This document shows, piece by piece, positions 1-8,420 of a DNA stretch of 43,424 nucleotides (the stretch's first letter is position 1; every line of letters starts with the position of its first letter). The position numbers were made by a program, and so were the translations under genes. The stretch is taken from positions 1 through 43,424 of the forward strand of contig JBJOQW010000064.1 of NCBI GenBank assembly GCA_046049665.1, written 5' to 3'. This DNA is from JAAFHS01 sp046049665 (lineage in GTDB: Bacteria > Pseudomonadota > Alphaproteobacteria > Rhodobacterales > Rhodobacteraceae). Below the pieces are notes generated by a model. That model was not told where the DNA came from. It worked only from the letters and a program-made list of their open reading frames with translations, and made no database searches.

Positions 1-26
1 AATTTGTGCAAAGGCAACCGGTGCCC

Positions 27-1373
27 TTAAAGGCGCGTAGCGGCATAAACCGGGGCCAAAGACCCGCCCCACGCCCCGTTATAGGCATCCAGCAACCTGT
101 CCGCCTGCACTTGGCCCGTGGCAACACTGTCGACCATGGGCGCCAGATACACCTCTTCGCCGAGGCCACGCGCGGCAAGCCCGGCCTGTGACAGGGCCAC
201 AGCGGCGCGGGCCAGATCGTGCAGTTTCACCCCGTCCGCCTCACCCGCCAGCGCCTTTTCAGAGGCTGCAACGCGCAGGCCCTCACGTGTGGCGGCACTG
301 AAGCCTTTGACCAGATCCCATGCCGCATCAAGCGCTGCGTCATCATACATCAGCCCCACCCAGAAGGCGGGCAGGCCGACGATATGCGCGAAATCCCCGC
401 AATCGGCCCCGCGCATTTCGATGTATTTCTTGACCCGCGCTTCGGGGAACACCGTGGTCATATGGTCGGCCCAATCCGAAAGCGTGGGCACTTCGCCCGG
501 CAGGGCGGGCAGTTCGCCCTTCATGAAATCGCGGAAGGATTGGCCCAAAGCATTGATGTAATGCCCGTCACGGTAGACAAAATACATCGGCACATCCAGC
601 ACCCAATCGACATAGCGCTGAAAATCCATGCCGTCTTCAAACACCCAAGGCAGCATGCCCGTGCGGCTGTCATCAAGGCCCCGCCAGATGCGGCTGCGCC
701 AGCTGCGGTGGCCATTGGGTTTGCCATCAAAGAACGGGCTACTGGCAAAAAGCGCGGTTGCCACAGGCTGCAAGGCAATGGCCACGCGCAGCTTTTTCAC
801 CATGTCGGCTTCGGATGCGAAATCAAGGTTCACCTGCGTGGTCGAGGTGCGGTACATCATCTGCGTGCCATGCGTGCCGACCCGGCCCATGTAGCCCGTC
901 ATCAGCCGGTAGCGCCCCTTGGGCATGACGGGCATCGTCTCGTGCGACCATTCGGGTGCAGCGCCCGTGCCCATGAAGGCAATCCCCAAGGGATCGGCAA
1001 TAGCCGCCACTTCGTCCAGATGATTGCGCAGCTCATCGCGGGTGGCGTGCAGGTCGGCCACGATATCGCCCGACAGTTCAAACTGCCCGCCCGGCTCTAA
1101 ACTGATGTTCGCCCCGCCACGCTTCAGCCCAATCACATGCGCGCCTTCACGCACGGGCGTCCAGCCAAAGCGCGCTTCCAGCCCGGCAAACAGGGCAGAA
1201 ATGGAACGCTCACCCGCATAGGGCAATGGTGCGTGGCTGTCTGTCAGAAAACCGAATTTCTCGTGCTCGGTGCCAATGCGCCATGCGGATTTGGGTTTGC
1301 AACCAGAGGCCATGTAGGCGGCCAGCTGATCAAAATGTTCAATTGGCCCGCCGCCGGATTGTGGGATCGACAT
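27..1373 (-). CDS. gshA: Glutamate-cysteine ligase, plant/alphaproteobacterial type
   Basis: Catalyses the ATP-dependent joining of glutamate and cysteine, the first step of glutathione synthesis, in the cytoplasm. The 448-aa protein fits the GCS2-type ligase of alphaproteobacteria and plants. It has a GTEHEKFGF substrate/metal motif near residue 34, a YRTSTTQVNLDF core near residue 175 and EMRGADC near residue 319. Only two cysteines are visible. The ATG at 1373 is preferred. A GTG at 1403 would add ten residues, but it would fall inside a weak possible -10 that follows a TTGACG at 1431-1426. The gene is last in a leftward group after rsmE and two small unknown genes, separated from them by about 90 bp, so it may have its own promoter. 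The rsmE-gshA neighbourhood is common in Rhodobacteraceae. Confidence 0.95.
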   Translation of the reverse strand: MSIPQSGGGPIEHFDQLAAYMASGCKPKSAWRIGTEHEKFGFLTDSHAPLPYAGERSISALFAGLEARFGWTPVREGAHVIGLKRGGANISLEPGGQFELSGDIVADLHATRDELRNHLDEVAAIADPLGIAFMGTGAAPEWSHETMPVMPKGRYRLMTGYMGRVGTHGTQMMYRTSTTQVNLDFASEADMVKKLRVAIALQPVATALFASSPFFDGKPNGHRSWRSRIWRGLDDSRTGMLPWVFEDGMDFQRYVDWVLDVPMYFVYRDGHYINALGQSFRDFMKGELPALPGEVPTLSDWADHMTTVFPEARVKKYIEMRGADCGDFAHIVGLPAFWVGLMYDDAALDAAWDLVKGFSAATREGLRVAASEKALAGEADGVKLHDLARAAVALSQAGLAARGLGEEVYLAPMVDSVATGQVQADRLLDAYNGAWGGSLAPVYAATRL

Positions 1374-1465
1374 CTGTGCACTGCCCTTGTTTCTGACGTT
1401 CACAGGTGACGGCAGGCGCGCGCTTCGTCAAGGGCTGTCACCATGCAATATTGTGATCGGGGCGA

Positions 1466-2038
1466 TCAGCTTCCCTGCGCCAGCGCCACCTGTCTGCGCC
1501 AGATCAGGCGCATGTCGGCGGTTAGGGGCGCATCAGGCTGAACCACCATCAGGGCGGTGCCTTGCGCCGTGCCCGCCGGTGCATCAATCGCGGCCATCAG
1601 GGCGCGCATGTCCATGCCGGGCAGGCTGGCAAAGGTATCAAACAGCCGGTCAGACCCCGTTGCATCCACTGGGATCAGAACGGCCTGCCCATCCGTCTGT
1701 TTCAGCCGCCACATGCGGCGGCCATACATGGTGACAAGGCGCAATTCGGTCAGGTCGGGTATTGCGACATAGCCGCCGAAACTGGGGCCAAGATAGCCGA
1801 TCTGGCCTTCGTCCACCTCAACAACACCGGGTGCCAACACGCCTTGGGCAAAGCGCATGCGGCGCAAGGCCGTTAAGGCCCAGCCGGCCGCGGCTGCAAG
1901 GATCAGCAAGCCAGCGGGAAACAGCACATAGCCGCCAAGCCAGACCAGCCAAATGCCAAAGGCACCCAGTGCCGCCGCCGCAATCACCTCACGCGATTGC
2001 AAAAGTTTTTGCGTGATTTCCGGGCGGATCATGGGCAT
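1466..2038 (-). CDS. Small membrane protein of unknown function
   Basis: Unrecognised 190-aa protein. Two adjacent hydrophobic segments at about residues 18-36 and 38-57 form a short helical hairpin, followed by a soluble C-terminal domain of about 125 residues that probably faces the cytoplasm. There is no signal peptide, catalytic motif or Cys cluster. The start is uncertain. The ATG at 2038 has GAGG ten bases upstream. The ATG at 2032 overlaps the stop of the preceding gene as ATGA and would indicate translational coupling. Either way the gene is co-transcribed with the unknown gene and rsmE upstream and lies before gshA. Its position suggests a housekeeping companion, but no function can be given. 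Confidence 0.75.
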   Translation of the reverse strand: MPMIRPEITQKLLQSREVIAAAALGAFGIWLVWLGGYVLFPAGLLILAAAAGWALTALRRMRFAQGVLAPGVVEVDEGQIGYLGPSFGGYVAIPDLTELRLVTMYGRRMWRLKQTDGQAVLIPVDATGSDRLFDTFASLPGMDMRALMAAIDAPAGTAQGTALMVVQPDAPLTADMRLIWRRQVALAQGS

Positions 2039-2724
2039 GGCAGCTTTACCTCAGCGTCAAGCGGATGCCATGGCGCGCGGTTTCCTGTCTGATCGGCATA
2101 AGGCGCGCGGATCGGGGAAAAGGTCATGTCTGTGAAATCACGGATCAGGCTGCGCGCACCATCCAGCACACGAAAAAGCTGACCACCTTCGGCCACGCAC
2201 CTTGGCGCCGGAACATGCTGTGCGGGGGGCGGATCGAATGGGGTGTTGTCCAAAAACACAAGGCCACGCCCTGTGGCAAACACGCGCGTCATGCCGGTGT
2301 CATTGGCATAAAGATCATGGGCAGGCACGCGCGCATTGATGGCGTAATGCGCCGTGCCGTAGAACGCGCCACCGCCGATCCAGGGCTCGGGCTGCGGGAA
2401 CAGCGAGAGCGCGGTGAAATAGGGCGGGCGGCACAGCACGGTATAGCAGCCAAAGCCATGCCGCCACTGCGCACCATCATTGATCTGCACAAGCATGTGG
2501 CGGCCATCGGGTGATAGGGCGCAAAGGTCAGGGTCAACCCGGGCCATAAGCCATTGGCCATCTTCAAACCGGTCACCATCGTGATGCCAAAGGATCAGAC
2601 GGTGGTGTTCTGAAGGGCCACGACGCAGGATCACCGTCAAGGGTGCCGCCTCTGAATGAAACAGAAAAAGCCGCACCTGCGGCGCCATGCGCGACGGCCC
2701 CTTTTCCTTGGCGGCGGGGGTCAT
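2029..2724 (-). CDS. Conserved-looking protein of unknown function
   Basis: Unrecognised soluble protein of 231 aa with no signal peptide or membrane segment. It is rich in His, Trp and aromatic residues, and its alternating segments look like a beta-rich fold. The start is fixed at 2724, where ATG overlaps the rsmE stop as ATGA; upstream in-frame starts would run further into rsmE. Its own stop overlaps the next gene in the same way, so rsmE and the two unknown genes form a translationally coupled trio. Reading frame and codon use match the neighbours. No enzyme motif is visible and I give no function. Confidence 0.75.
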   Translation of the reverse strand: MTPAAKEKGPSRMAPQVRLFLFHSEAAPLTVILRRGPSEHHRLILWHHDGDRFEDGQWLMARVDPDLCALSPDGRHMLVQINDGAQWRHGFGCYTVLCRPPYFTALSLFPQPEPWIGGGAFYGTAHYAINARVPAHDLYANDTGMTRVFATGRGLVFLDNTPFDPPPAQHVPAPRCVAEGGQLFRVLDGARSLIRDFTDMTFSPIRAPYADQTGNRAPWHPLDAEVKLPCP

Positions 2725-3443
2725 GCCCAATCCCCCAGTGTGGCCTGCCACAGGGTGATGGCGGCCACCGCCGCCGTATCAGCGCGCAGGATGCGCGGGC
2801 CAAGGCTTATGGAACGGGTTTGCGGCAAGGCGCGGATGCGCGATTGTTCCGCAGTCGAAAAGCCGCCTTCGGGGCCGATCAGTATGGCTGAAGGGCCTCG
2901 CGGCAGATGCGCAAGGTTTACGCCCTGCCCCACCAGCGTTTCATCGCACCAGATCAGCGCCCGGTCAGCGGACCAGCCTGCCAGCACCCGGTCAAGCGCC
3001 TGCAAATCGGCCACTTCTGGTACTGCCGTGGCACCGCATTGCTCTGCCGCTTCAATGGCGTGCGCTTGCAGGCGGTCTTGCCGGATACGGTCAGCGTTGG
3101 TGTGCTGCGTTTGCACCGGCTGGATGCGCGCCACGCCCAGTTCCACCGCCTTTTCCACGATGAAGTCCGTACGCGCCTTCTTGATCGGCGCAAAGATCAG
3201 CCACAGGTCCGGCGGCAACCGCAGCGGCGCCGTCTGCGCCACACAGGCCAGCACACCGCCACGCTTGCCCGCCGCCTGCACCGCCGCCCGCCATTCGCCT
3301 TGCCGCCCGTTGAACAGCAACAACGTATCGCCCACTGCCAGCCGCATCACCCCGAACAGGTAATGCGCCTGATCCGTGGTCAGCGGCACCGCTTGCCCCG
3401 GTGCCAGATCGTGCTCTACATACAGGCGAACCTTGGTATCCAT
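2721..3443 (-). CDS. rsmE: 16S rRNA m3U1498 methyltransferase RsmE
   Basis: Methylates N3 of U1498 in 16S rRNA using S-adenosylmethionine. The 240-aa length is standard. An N-terminal PUA-like domain (KVRLYVE, then DQAHYLFGVMRL near residue 30) precedes a SPOUT/trefoil-knot domain with LIGPEGGFS near residue 185 and the C-terminal knot SLGPRILRADTAAVAA. The ATG at 3443 matches the normal family N-terminus; an upstream ATG at 3464 would overlap the divergent ubiA start. The gene leads a leftward coupled set with two unknown genes. Its start lies only 12 bp from the ubiA start, so the promoters for both must extend into each other's coding sequence. Confidence 0.93.
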   Translation of the reverse strand: MDTKVRLYVEHDLAPGQAVPLTTDQAHYLFGVMRLAVGDTLLLFNGRQGEWRAAVQAAGKRGGVLACVAQTAPLRLPPDLWLIFAPIKKARTDFIVEKAVELGVARIQPVQTQHTNADRIRQDRLQAHAIEAAEQCGATAVPEVADLQALDRVLAGWSADRALIWCDETLVGQGVNLAHLPRGPSAILIGPEGGFSTAEQSRIRALPQTRSISLGPRILRADTAAVAAITLWQATLGDWA

Positions 3444-3455
3444 GGCACCCAACCT

Positions 3456-4418
3456 ATGACCCAATCACCGCAAATGCCAGATACCGCCGCACCCGTCGCC
3501 GATGCCCCGCGTGGCAACTGGGTTGATCTTTATGCCCCCGCCGCCACGCGCCCCTATCTGCGCCTGTCCCGCGCCGACCGGCCCATCGGCACCTGGCTGT
3601 TGTTCATTCCCTGCCTCTGGGGCCTTGCCTTAGCCGCTGCCAGCGGCACGGCGCGGCTGTGGGATCTCTGGATCATTGCCGGTTGCGCCGCAGGGTCGTT
3701 CCTGATGCGCGGGGCGGGCTGCACATGGAATGACATCACCGACCGCCACATTGATGCACAGGTTGCCCGCACACGCTCGCGCCCGCTGCCATCGGGGCAG
3801 GTCACGCCCCGGCAGGCCGCTGTCTGGATGGTGGCGCAAGCCCTGATCGCTGCCCTGATCCTGTTCAGCTACAACTGGGTGGCCATCACCCTTGGTATTG
3901 CTGCCCTGATCCCCGTAGCCATCTACCCCTTTGCCAAACGGTTCACATGGTGGCCGCAGGTGTTTCTGGGCATCGCCTTCAACTGGGGGGCCCTCTTTGC
4001 ATGGGTTGCCCATACCGGCACGCTGACCGCCCCGCCGGTGCTGCTGTATCTGGCAGGCATCGCATGGACGCTGTTCTATGACACGATCTATGCCCATCAG
4101 GACCGCGAGGATGATGCCCTGATCGGTGTCAAATCCACCGCGCGGCTGTTTGGCGACAACTCGGTGCCATGGCTGCGCGGCTTTCTGATGGCTGCGGTCA
4201 GCCTTGCCGGGCTCGCCGTCATTCTGGCCCTGATCGACAGCAATGTGCTGGCGCTTGTGATGGGTCTTGCCGGTGTCTGGGCCTTTGGCTGGCACATGGC
4301 ATGGCAATTGCGCCAGCTTGATATTGATGACGCCACGGTTTGCCTGCGCCTGTTCCGGTCAAACCGCGATGCCGGCCTCTTGCTTGCGCTGTTTCTTGCC
4401 GTTGCCGCGTTCCTGTGA
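3456..4418 (+). CDS. ubiA: 4-hydroxybenzoate polyprenyltransferase UbiA
   Basis: Integral membrane prenyltransferase that attaches the polyprenyl tail to 4-hydroxybenzoate in ubiquinone synthesis. The 320-aa protein carries both Asp-rich motifs of the family: NDITDRHID with the following ARTRSRPLPSG near residue 95, and YDTIYAHQDREDD near residue 210, which bind Mg-diphosphate. Eight or nine hydrophobic segments are visible. The reading frame is open far upstream, over rsmE on the other strand, but the ATG at 3456 gives the expected N-terminus; the ATG at 3474 is an alternative. The first 35 residues or so are a polar extension before the conserved PYLRLSRADRPIG start. Confidence 0.95.
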   Translation: MTQSPQMPDTAAPVADAPRGNWVDLYAPAATRPYLRLSRADRPIGTWLLFIPCLWGLALAAASGTARLWDLWIIAGCAAGSFLMRGAGCTWNDITDRHIDAQVARTRSRPLPSGQVTPRQAAVWMVAQALIAALILFSYNWVAITLGIAALIPVAIYPFAKRFTWWPQVFLGIAFNWGALFAWVAHTGTLTAPPVLLYLAGIAWTLFYDTIYAHQDREDDALIGVKSTARLFGDNSVPWLRGFLMAAVSLAGLAVILALIDSNVLALVMGLAGVWAFGWHMAWQLRQLDIDDATVCLRLFRSNRDAGLLLALFLAVAAFL

Positions 4419-4485
4419 TTGAAGCGTCAGACCGCGCGTCCTAAAGCTCGTGGGTTGCTGAAATAACCGGGTGTTAGCCGATTCC

Positions 4486-6474
4486 ATGTGGTCAGAACTG
4501 CGCAAATCGCAAACCTTTATTGCCGGGGTCGCATTTACAGGTGCCTCGCTTCTTGCGGTGCTGACAGCCTTTCTGATGACCCTTATCGTCGAAAGCCGTT
4601 CAGCCGCCGTCGTGCGCAGTGAGCTGGCCGAGGCACGGCTTGACTGGGCCACGGTTGAAGCAGACGGCTTGCAGATCGTGCTGACTGGCACCGCCCCGAA
4701 TGAGGCCGCGCGCTTTCGCGCCGTGAACATTGCAGCGGGTCAGGTCGAATCCAGCCGCGTGCGTGACCTGCTGGACGTAACACCTGCCCGCGCGATCGAG
4801 GCACCGAGGTTCTCGGTCGAAATTCTGCGCAACGATACAGAAATTCAGCTGATCGGCCTGCTGCCAGAACCAATAACCACCGCCGAAGGGCAGGAATTGG
4901 CGCCCGACCTGTCTGAGGAAGACCTGACTGCAGCCGCCGCCGCTTTGTCCGCAGGGGCCCCGGTCGCCAACATGCTTGAAACGGCAGCCTACCCCGCGCC
5001 AGAGGGGTGGGATGCGGCACTGGCCTTTGGCCTTGAGGCATTGGAAACCTTGCCACGGTCCAAAATTTCAGTGGCCGCAGACCGTGTTGCCATTACCGCC
5101 ATTTCCGACAGTGACGCCGAAAAGCGCCAACTTGAGGCCAGTTTGCGCGCCATCGCCCCGGAAGGTGTGGCGCTTGATCTGAATGTCTCGGCACCGCGCC
5201 CGGTGCTGACACCCTTTACCTTGCGCTTTCTGATCGACGGCGAAGGCGCGCGCTTTGACGCCTGTTCCGCCGATACTGAAGCTGCAAAAGGCCGCATCGT
5301 GCTTGCAGCATCGCAGGCCGGGGTGGCTGGCCAGCCAAGCTGCACCGTGGGCCTTGGGGTTCCGTCACCCCGCTGGGCGGATGCCGCCATTGCCGGGATC
5401 AAGGCCGTGCAGGCCCTTGGGCAAGGCACCATCACTTTCAGTGACGGCGACATCAGCCTTGAAGCCGCCGCCGGCACCCCGCAAGCAACCTTTGACCGTG
5501 TGGTGGGCGAATTGCAGGCCGCCCTGCCCCCGGCCTTTTCGCTGGATGCAAAACTGCCACGCGCCGAAACCGTGGCCACGGGGCCAGCCGAGTTTACGGC
5601 GACCTTGACGGAAGAGGGCAAGGTAGAACTGCGTGGCCGCCTGATTGATGAAATGCAGCGCGATGCCGTTGACGCCTTTGCCAAGGCCAAGTTCGGAACG
5701 GGCGCGGTTTACACGGCAACGCGGCTTGACGAAGGGTTGCCGGATGGCTGGCCCACACGGGTGCTGGCAGGCATCGCGGCCCTTGCAGAACTGGAAAACG
5801 GTGCCTTGCTGGTGCGGGAAGACACGGTCGAGGTATCAGGCGTTACAGGATCACAGCGCGCGCAGGACCGCATCACGCAAACGCTGTCTTCGGCGCTGGG
5901 TCAGGGGGCGACGTTCAAGGTGACCGTACGCTATGACGAAGACCTTGATCCGTTGGCCGCCCTGCCCACACCACAGGAATGCAAGGCCGAGATTGACCTT
6001 GCAACGGCAAAGCAGAAAATCACCTTTACCCCCGGTTCCGCCGAAATCGCCAGTGCAGCACAGTCAACCATTGCGGCCCTTGCTGACATTCTGGCCGATT
6101 GCCCCGGCATCAAGATGGAAATCGCCGGCCACACAGATTCGCAAGGGTCCGAAGGCGGAAACCTGTCTTTGTCACAGGCCCGGGCCGAAGCCGTGATGAT
6201 TGCCCTGCAAGGGCGGGGCGTCGATGTGACAAACATCAAGGCGCAAGGCTATGGTGAGGCCGCGCCCATTGCCGACAATGGCACCCTGACCGGACGCGAA
6301 GCCAACCGTCGCATTGAATTTACCCTGCTGGACCTGCCCGAACAGGCCACACAACCCGCCCCCGAAGCGGTATCCGGTGGCACGACACCCGATTTCAGTA
6401 GCGATACAAGCCCGTCTGTGGCACCAACCGCTCCGACGCAACGCCCCGAGCGCCGCCCCGAACGGGATGGCTAG
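4486..6474 (+). CDS. OmpA-family protein with N-terminal membrane anchor
   Basis: Protein of 662 aa. One hydrophobic segment at about residues 12-36 is followed by a long periplasmic region with repeated BON-like units (LTGTAPNEAARFRA near residue 65 resembles a BON core). The C-terminal OmpA peptidoglycan-binding domain spans roughly residues 515-625, with TFTPGSAEI, AGHTDSQGS, LSQARAEAV and RRIEFTLL. The tail is rich in Pro, Thr and Arg. With an uncleaved-looking anchor and a peptidoglycan-binding end, it probably tethers the inner membrane to the cell wall. The start could be the GTG at 4471 or the ATG at 4486; neither has a strong ribosome site. A short gene for a membrane coiled-coil protein follows 24 bp later and is probably in the same operon. 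Confidence 0.85.
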   Translation: MWSELRKSQTFIAGVAFTGASLLAVLTAFLMTLIVESRSAAVVRSELAEARLDWATVEADGLQIVLTGTAPNEAARFRAVNIAAGQVESSRVRDLLDVTPARAIEAPRFSVEILRNDTEIQLIGLLPEPITTAEGQELAPDLSEEDLTAAAAALSAGAPVANMLETAAYPAPEGWDAALAFGLEALETLPRSKISVAADRVAITAISDSDAEKRQLEASLRAIAPEGVALDLNVSAPRPVLTPFTLRFLIDGEGARFDACSADTEAAKGRIVLAASQAGVAGQPSCTVGLGVPSPRWADAAIAGIKAVQALGQGTITFSDGDISLEAAAGTPQATFDRVVGELQAALPPAFSLDAKLPRAETVATGPAEFTATLTEEGKVELRGRLIDEMQRDAVDAFAKAKFGTGAVYTATRLDEGLPDGWPTRVLAGIAALAELENGALLVREDTVEVSGVTGSQRAQDRITQTLSSALGQGATFKVTVRYDEDLDPLAALPTPQECKAEIDLATAKQKITFTPGSAEIASAAQSTIAALADILADCPGIKMEIAGHTDSQGSEGGNLSLSQARAEAVMIALQGRGVDVTNIKAQGYGEAAPIADNGTLTGREANRRIEFTLLDLPEQATQPAPEAVSGGTTPDFSSDTSPSVAPTAPTQRPERRPERDG

Positions 6475-6498
6475 GGCCAGGCCTGTAATGTAGCACGC

Positions 6499-6828
6499 AT
6501 GAACCGTACCGAATTTATCATCGCAACCGCCATCATCCTGCTGGCCGCCTTTGCCCTGGGGTGGTTTGCCTATTGGGTGCTGCACCGCTTTACCCGTGTG
6601 CAAGGCGGCGATATGGCCGAGCTTGAGAATTTGGCCCAGCAATTGCACGAGGCCGAGGAAACACGCGATCAGGCGCTGTATTATCTGGAACAGCGCGAAG
6701 CCGAACTGACAAGTCAGGTTGCACAAGCCGAGGCAGAATTGCGCGCAGCGATGGATGGCCTGCGTGAAGCCCGGCAAGAGGCCGAAGAAATGCGCGCCTA
6801 TATCGAACGGATGCACGCGCAAAGCTGA
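6499..6828 (+). CDS. Small membrane protein with coiled coil
   Basis: Protein of 109 aa. A transmembrane helix (about residues 6-27, IIATAIILLAAFALGWFAYW) is followed by a soluble part from residue 38 onward that is almost entirely Glu/Gln/Ala/Arg-rich heptads, predicting a long cytoplasmic or periplasmic coiled coil. It resembles small membrane coiled-coil proteins that accompany envelope tethers. It lies 24 bp after the OmpA-family gene and is likely co-transcribed with it, so it may help assemble or position that protein; this is inference. No enzymatic motif is present. Confidence 0.8.
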   Translation: MNRTEFIIATAIILLAAFALGWFAYWVLHRFTRVQGGDMAELENLAQQLHEAEETRDQALYYLEQREAELTSQVAQAEAELRAAMDGLREARQEAEEMRAYIERMHAQS

Positions 6829-6839
6829 GCCTGAAAGGG

Positions 6840-6878
6840 GCCGCCACCCCGGCGGGGGATTGACCCCCTTGGTGCGGC
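6840..6878 (+). terminator. GC-rich hairpin after the coiled-coil gene
   Basis: An outer stem (GCCGCCACC against GGTGCGGC) encloses an inner GGGGG-attga-CCCCC stem, starting 12 bases after the stop codon at 6828. It has no following T-run, so it is either a weak terminator or an mRNA 3-prime-end stabiliser. It is the hairpin associated with the intergenic motif at 6929-6950. Confidence 0.5.
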
Positions 6879-6928
6879 ATTGCCATGGATGACCGGGCAG
6901 GTGGCGCGCCCTTTGTCTGGCGGCAGAT

Positions 6929-6950
6929 GCGTATTTGAGCAAAGAGAAAA
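6929..6950 (+). repeat. Intergenic motif copy A (TATTTG..GCAAAGA.GAAAA)
   Basis: Reads GCGTATTTGAGCAAAGAGAAAA. It aligns with copies at 23946-23968 (minus strand) and 42546-42566. All three lie downstream of a GC-rich hairpin and share a core of an A/T-rich run followed by a GCAAAGATGAA-like sequence. I recall similar sequences between genes in other Rhodobacteraceae; the role is unknown. Confidence 0.4.
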
Positions 6951-7043
6951 CACCACGCGACCTGCGACGCAAGGTGGCAGGCAAAACCATTGCCTTTTCC
7001 CGTCCGGATGCGTTTGATGCGAACGTTAGACAGGAGCAATCAA

Positions 7044-7613
7044 TTGAGAAACACAGCCTTTTCCCTTCTGGCCGCAGCCAGCATCCTGACCGCCCCTATG
7101 GCCCTGGCCGATGATATTGCCACACAACTGGAGGCAGCCACGACCGCCTATGCCGCAGGTGACCTGCGTGCCGCATCAACCGCGCTGACGGCTGCGCAGG
7201 CCGCGATGAACCTGCAGAAGGGCGCATTGCTGGCCAGCAAATTTCCCCCGGCCCCGGATGGCTGGACCCTGACGGTGAATGACATGACCGCAGACATGGC
7301 CGCCATGGGTGGTGCGGGGGTGGATGCAATCTATGCCCATGAAGACGGGCGCAATGTCAGCATTAATGTCATGGTTGATTCGTCTTTGGTGACGGGGATG
7401 ATCGGGATGTTCGCATCGCCGGAAACGCTCGCCTTGTTCGGTGAAATCATTGAACGCCCCGGGATCACCTTTGCCAGGCAGGACAATGGTCTGACCGGCC
7501 TGATCGACGACCGCATGCTTGTCAGCGTCACGGCATCCGGGCCGGACGTGGCGATGCCGATTGTCGAGCTGATTGATTTTGAGGCGATCGGGGCGTTTGA
7601 CAGCGGGTCATAA
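7044..7613 (+). CDS. Periplasmic protein of unknown function, TTG start
   Basis: Protein of 189 aa beginning at TTG 7044. AGGAG at 7032-7036 lies seven bases upstream, and the resulting N-terminus (RNTAFSLLAAASILTAPMALA, then DD) is a standard Sec signal peptide with an AxA-type cleavage site. Longer in-frame starts from 6990 would put charged residues before the signal and lack this ribosome site. The mature protein has an Ala-rich helical region (residues 25-60), then a compact mixed domain. No family was recognised. The stop overlaps the end of the convergent hydrolase gene by six bases. Confidence 0.75.
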   Translation: MRNTAFSLLAAASILTAPMALADDIATQLEAATTAYAAGDLRAASTALTAAQAAMNLQKGALLASKFPPAPDGWTLTVNDMTADMAAMGGAGVDAIYAHEDGRNVSINVMVDSSLVTGMIGMFASPETLALFGEIIERPGITFARQDNGLTGLIDDRMLVSVTASGPDVAMPIVELIDFEAIGAFDSGS

Positions 7614-8396
7614 CCCGCCAAGGCAGGCCTGCATCAGCGCGCTGTCCGGGGTAGCCAGATCATCAATCACATCAAAATGATGCCGCCCCGGCGCAACCGT
7701 CCAATCGCAATTCCAGTTTTCTGACAATGTGCGCGCCTGCCACAGAAAGGCCGGGCGCTCTTGCCCGCCGACCCAGACATGGGCCTGCACGCCGGGGTGC
7801 CGCGCAAGCAAGGCCGGGCTTTCGCTTGCGGCCTCGGCTGCATCAATCTGCAAGGTCTGGTTCATCTCGGTGCCCATCAGCGGGCCAAGATCGGACAGGG
7901 GCGAGATTGGCACAACACGGGCAATGGGCGCGCCTTGATCTGCACAGGCCATGCGCGCCGCCAGATGCCCCCCGGCGGAATGGCCCGTTACCACCACGGG
8001 CCCCGATACCATTGTGCGGGCTGCGCCGATGGCCTGCGCGACCTCTGCCGTTATGGCGGCAATCCGTGCCTCGGGCGCCAGCGTGTAGGACGGCATCGCA
8101 CAGGCCCACCCGCGCGCCAGCGCACCGGCCGCCAGATGCGACCACAGGCTGCAGTCAAACGCCTTCCAGTAGCCGCCATGGATGAAGACCATCAATCCCT
8201 TTGGCCCGGTATCCGGCAGGAACAGATCAAACGCCTGCCGCGCCCCCGGCCCATAGGGCTGGTCCAGCCGCGCCCGCACGCCAAGCCTTGCCCGGAATGC
8301 CGCTGCCTCGGCCGCCCAACGCGGGGGAAAACCTTCGGCACCCGGAATGAACGCGCCATTGCTGTAGGCAAGGTCGGCAGTGGCCGTATTGTTCAT
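7608..8396 (-). CDS. Alpha/beta hydrolase, esterase / kynurenine formamidase-like
   Basis: Serine hydrolase of 262 aa. The oxyanion-hole motif HGGYW near residue 73 is typical of kynurenine formamidase-like and HSL-type esterases. The nucleophile elbow is GHSAGG near residue 138. A His near residue 240 (APGRHHFDVIDD) completes the triad with an upstream Asp. It is cytoplasmic, with no signal peptide. No kynurenine pathway genes (kynU, tdo) are nearby, so the substrate is open. It is divergent from the gabD-like gene across a 95-bp gap holding a 12-bp palindrome that could be a shared operator. Confidence 0.85.
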   Translation of the reverse strand: MNNTATADLAYSNGAFIPGAEGFPPRWAAEAAAFRARLGVRARLDQPYGPGARQAFDLFLPDTGPKGLMVFIHGGYWKAFDCSLWSHLAAGALARGWACAMPSYTLAPEARIAAITAEVAQAIGAARTMVSGPVVVTGHSAGGHLAARMACADQGAPIARVVPISPLSDLGPLMGTEMNQTLQIDAAEAASESPALLARHPGVQAHVWVGGQERPAFLWQARTLSENWNCDWTVAPGRHHFDVIDDLATPDSALMQACLGGL

Positions 8397-8408
8397 GTTA
8401 TCGCCAAC

Positions 8409-8420
8409 ATTTGATCAAAT
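8409..8420. promoter_or_regulatory. 12-bp palindrome between hydrolase and gabD
   Basis: ATTTGATCAAAT is a perfect palindrome 12 bp upstream of the hydrolase ATG. It overlaps a possible gabD -35 (TTGATC at 8411-8416) with TAGACT or CTAGAC 17-18 bases on. The AT-rich symmetry in GC-rich DNA suggests an operator. It is not an FNR box, because the half-site spacing is wrong. Confidence 0.4.

Noticed and set aside
1..26. A gene running in from the left edge
   Set aside because: The 26 bases after the gshA stop show no recognisable coding content.
219..1100. 293-residue open frame antisense to gshA
   Set aside because: High GC keeps the antisense frame open; the protein has His/Arg/Gln-rich shadow composition and gshA on the other strand is certain.
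8409..8420. FNR/FnrL box at the gabD promoter
   Set aside because: FNR sites need TTGAT-N4-ATCAA; here the half-sites abut, so it is a different palindrome.
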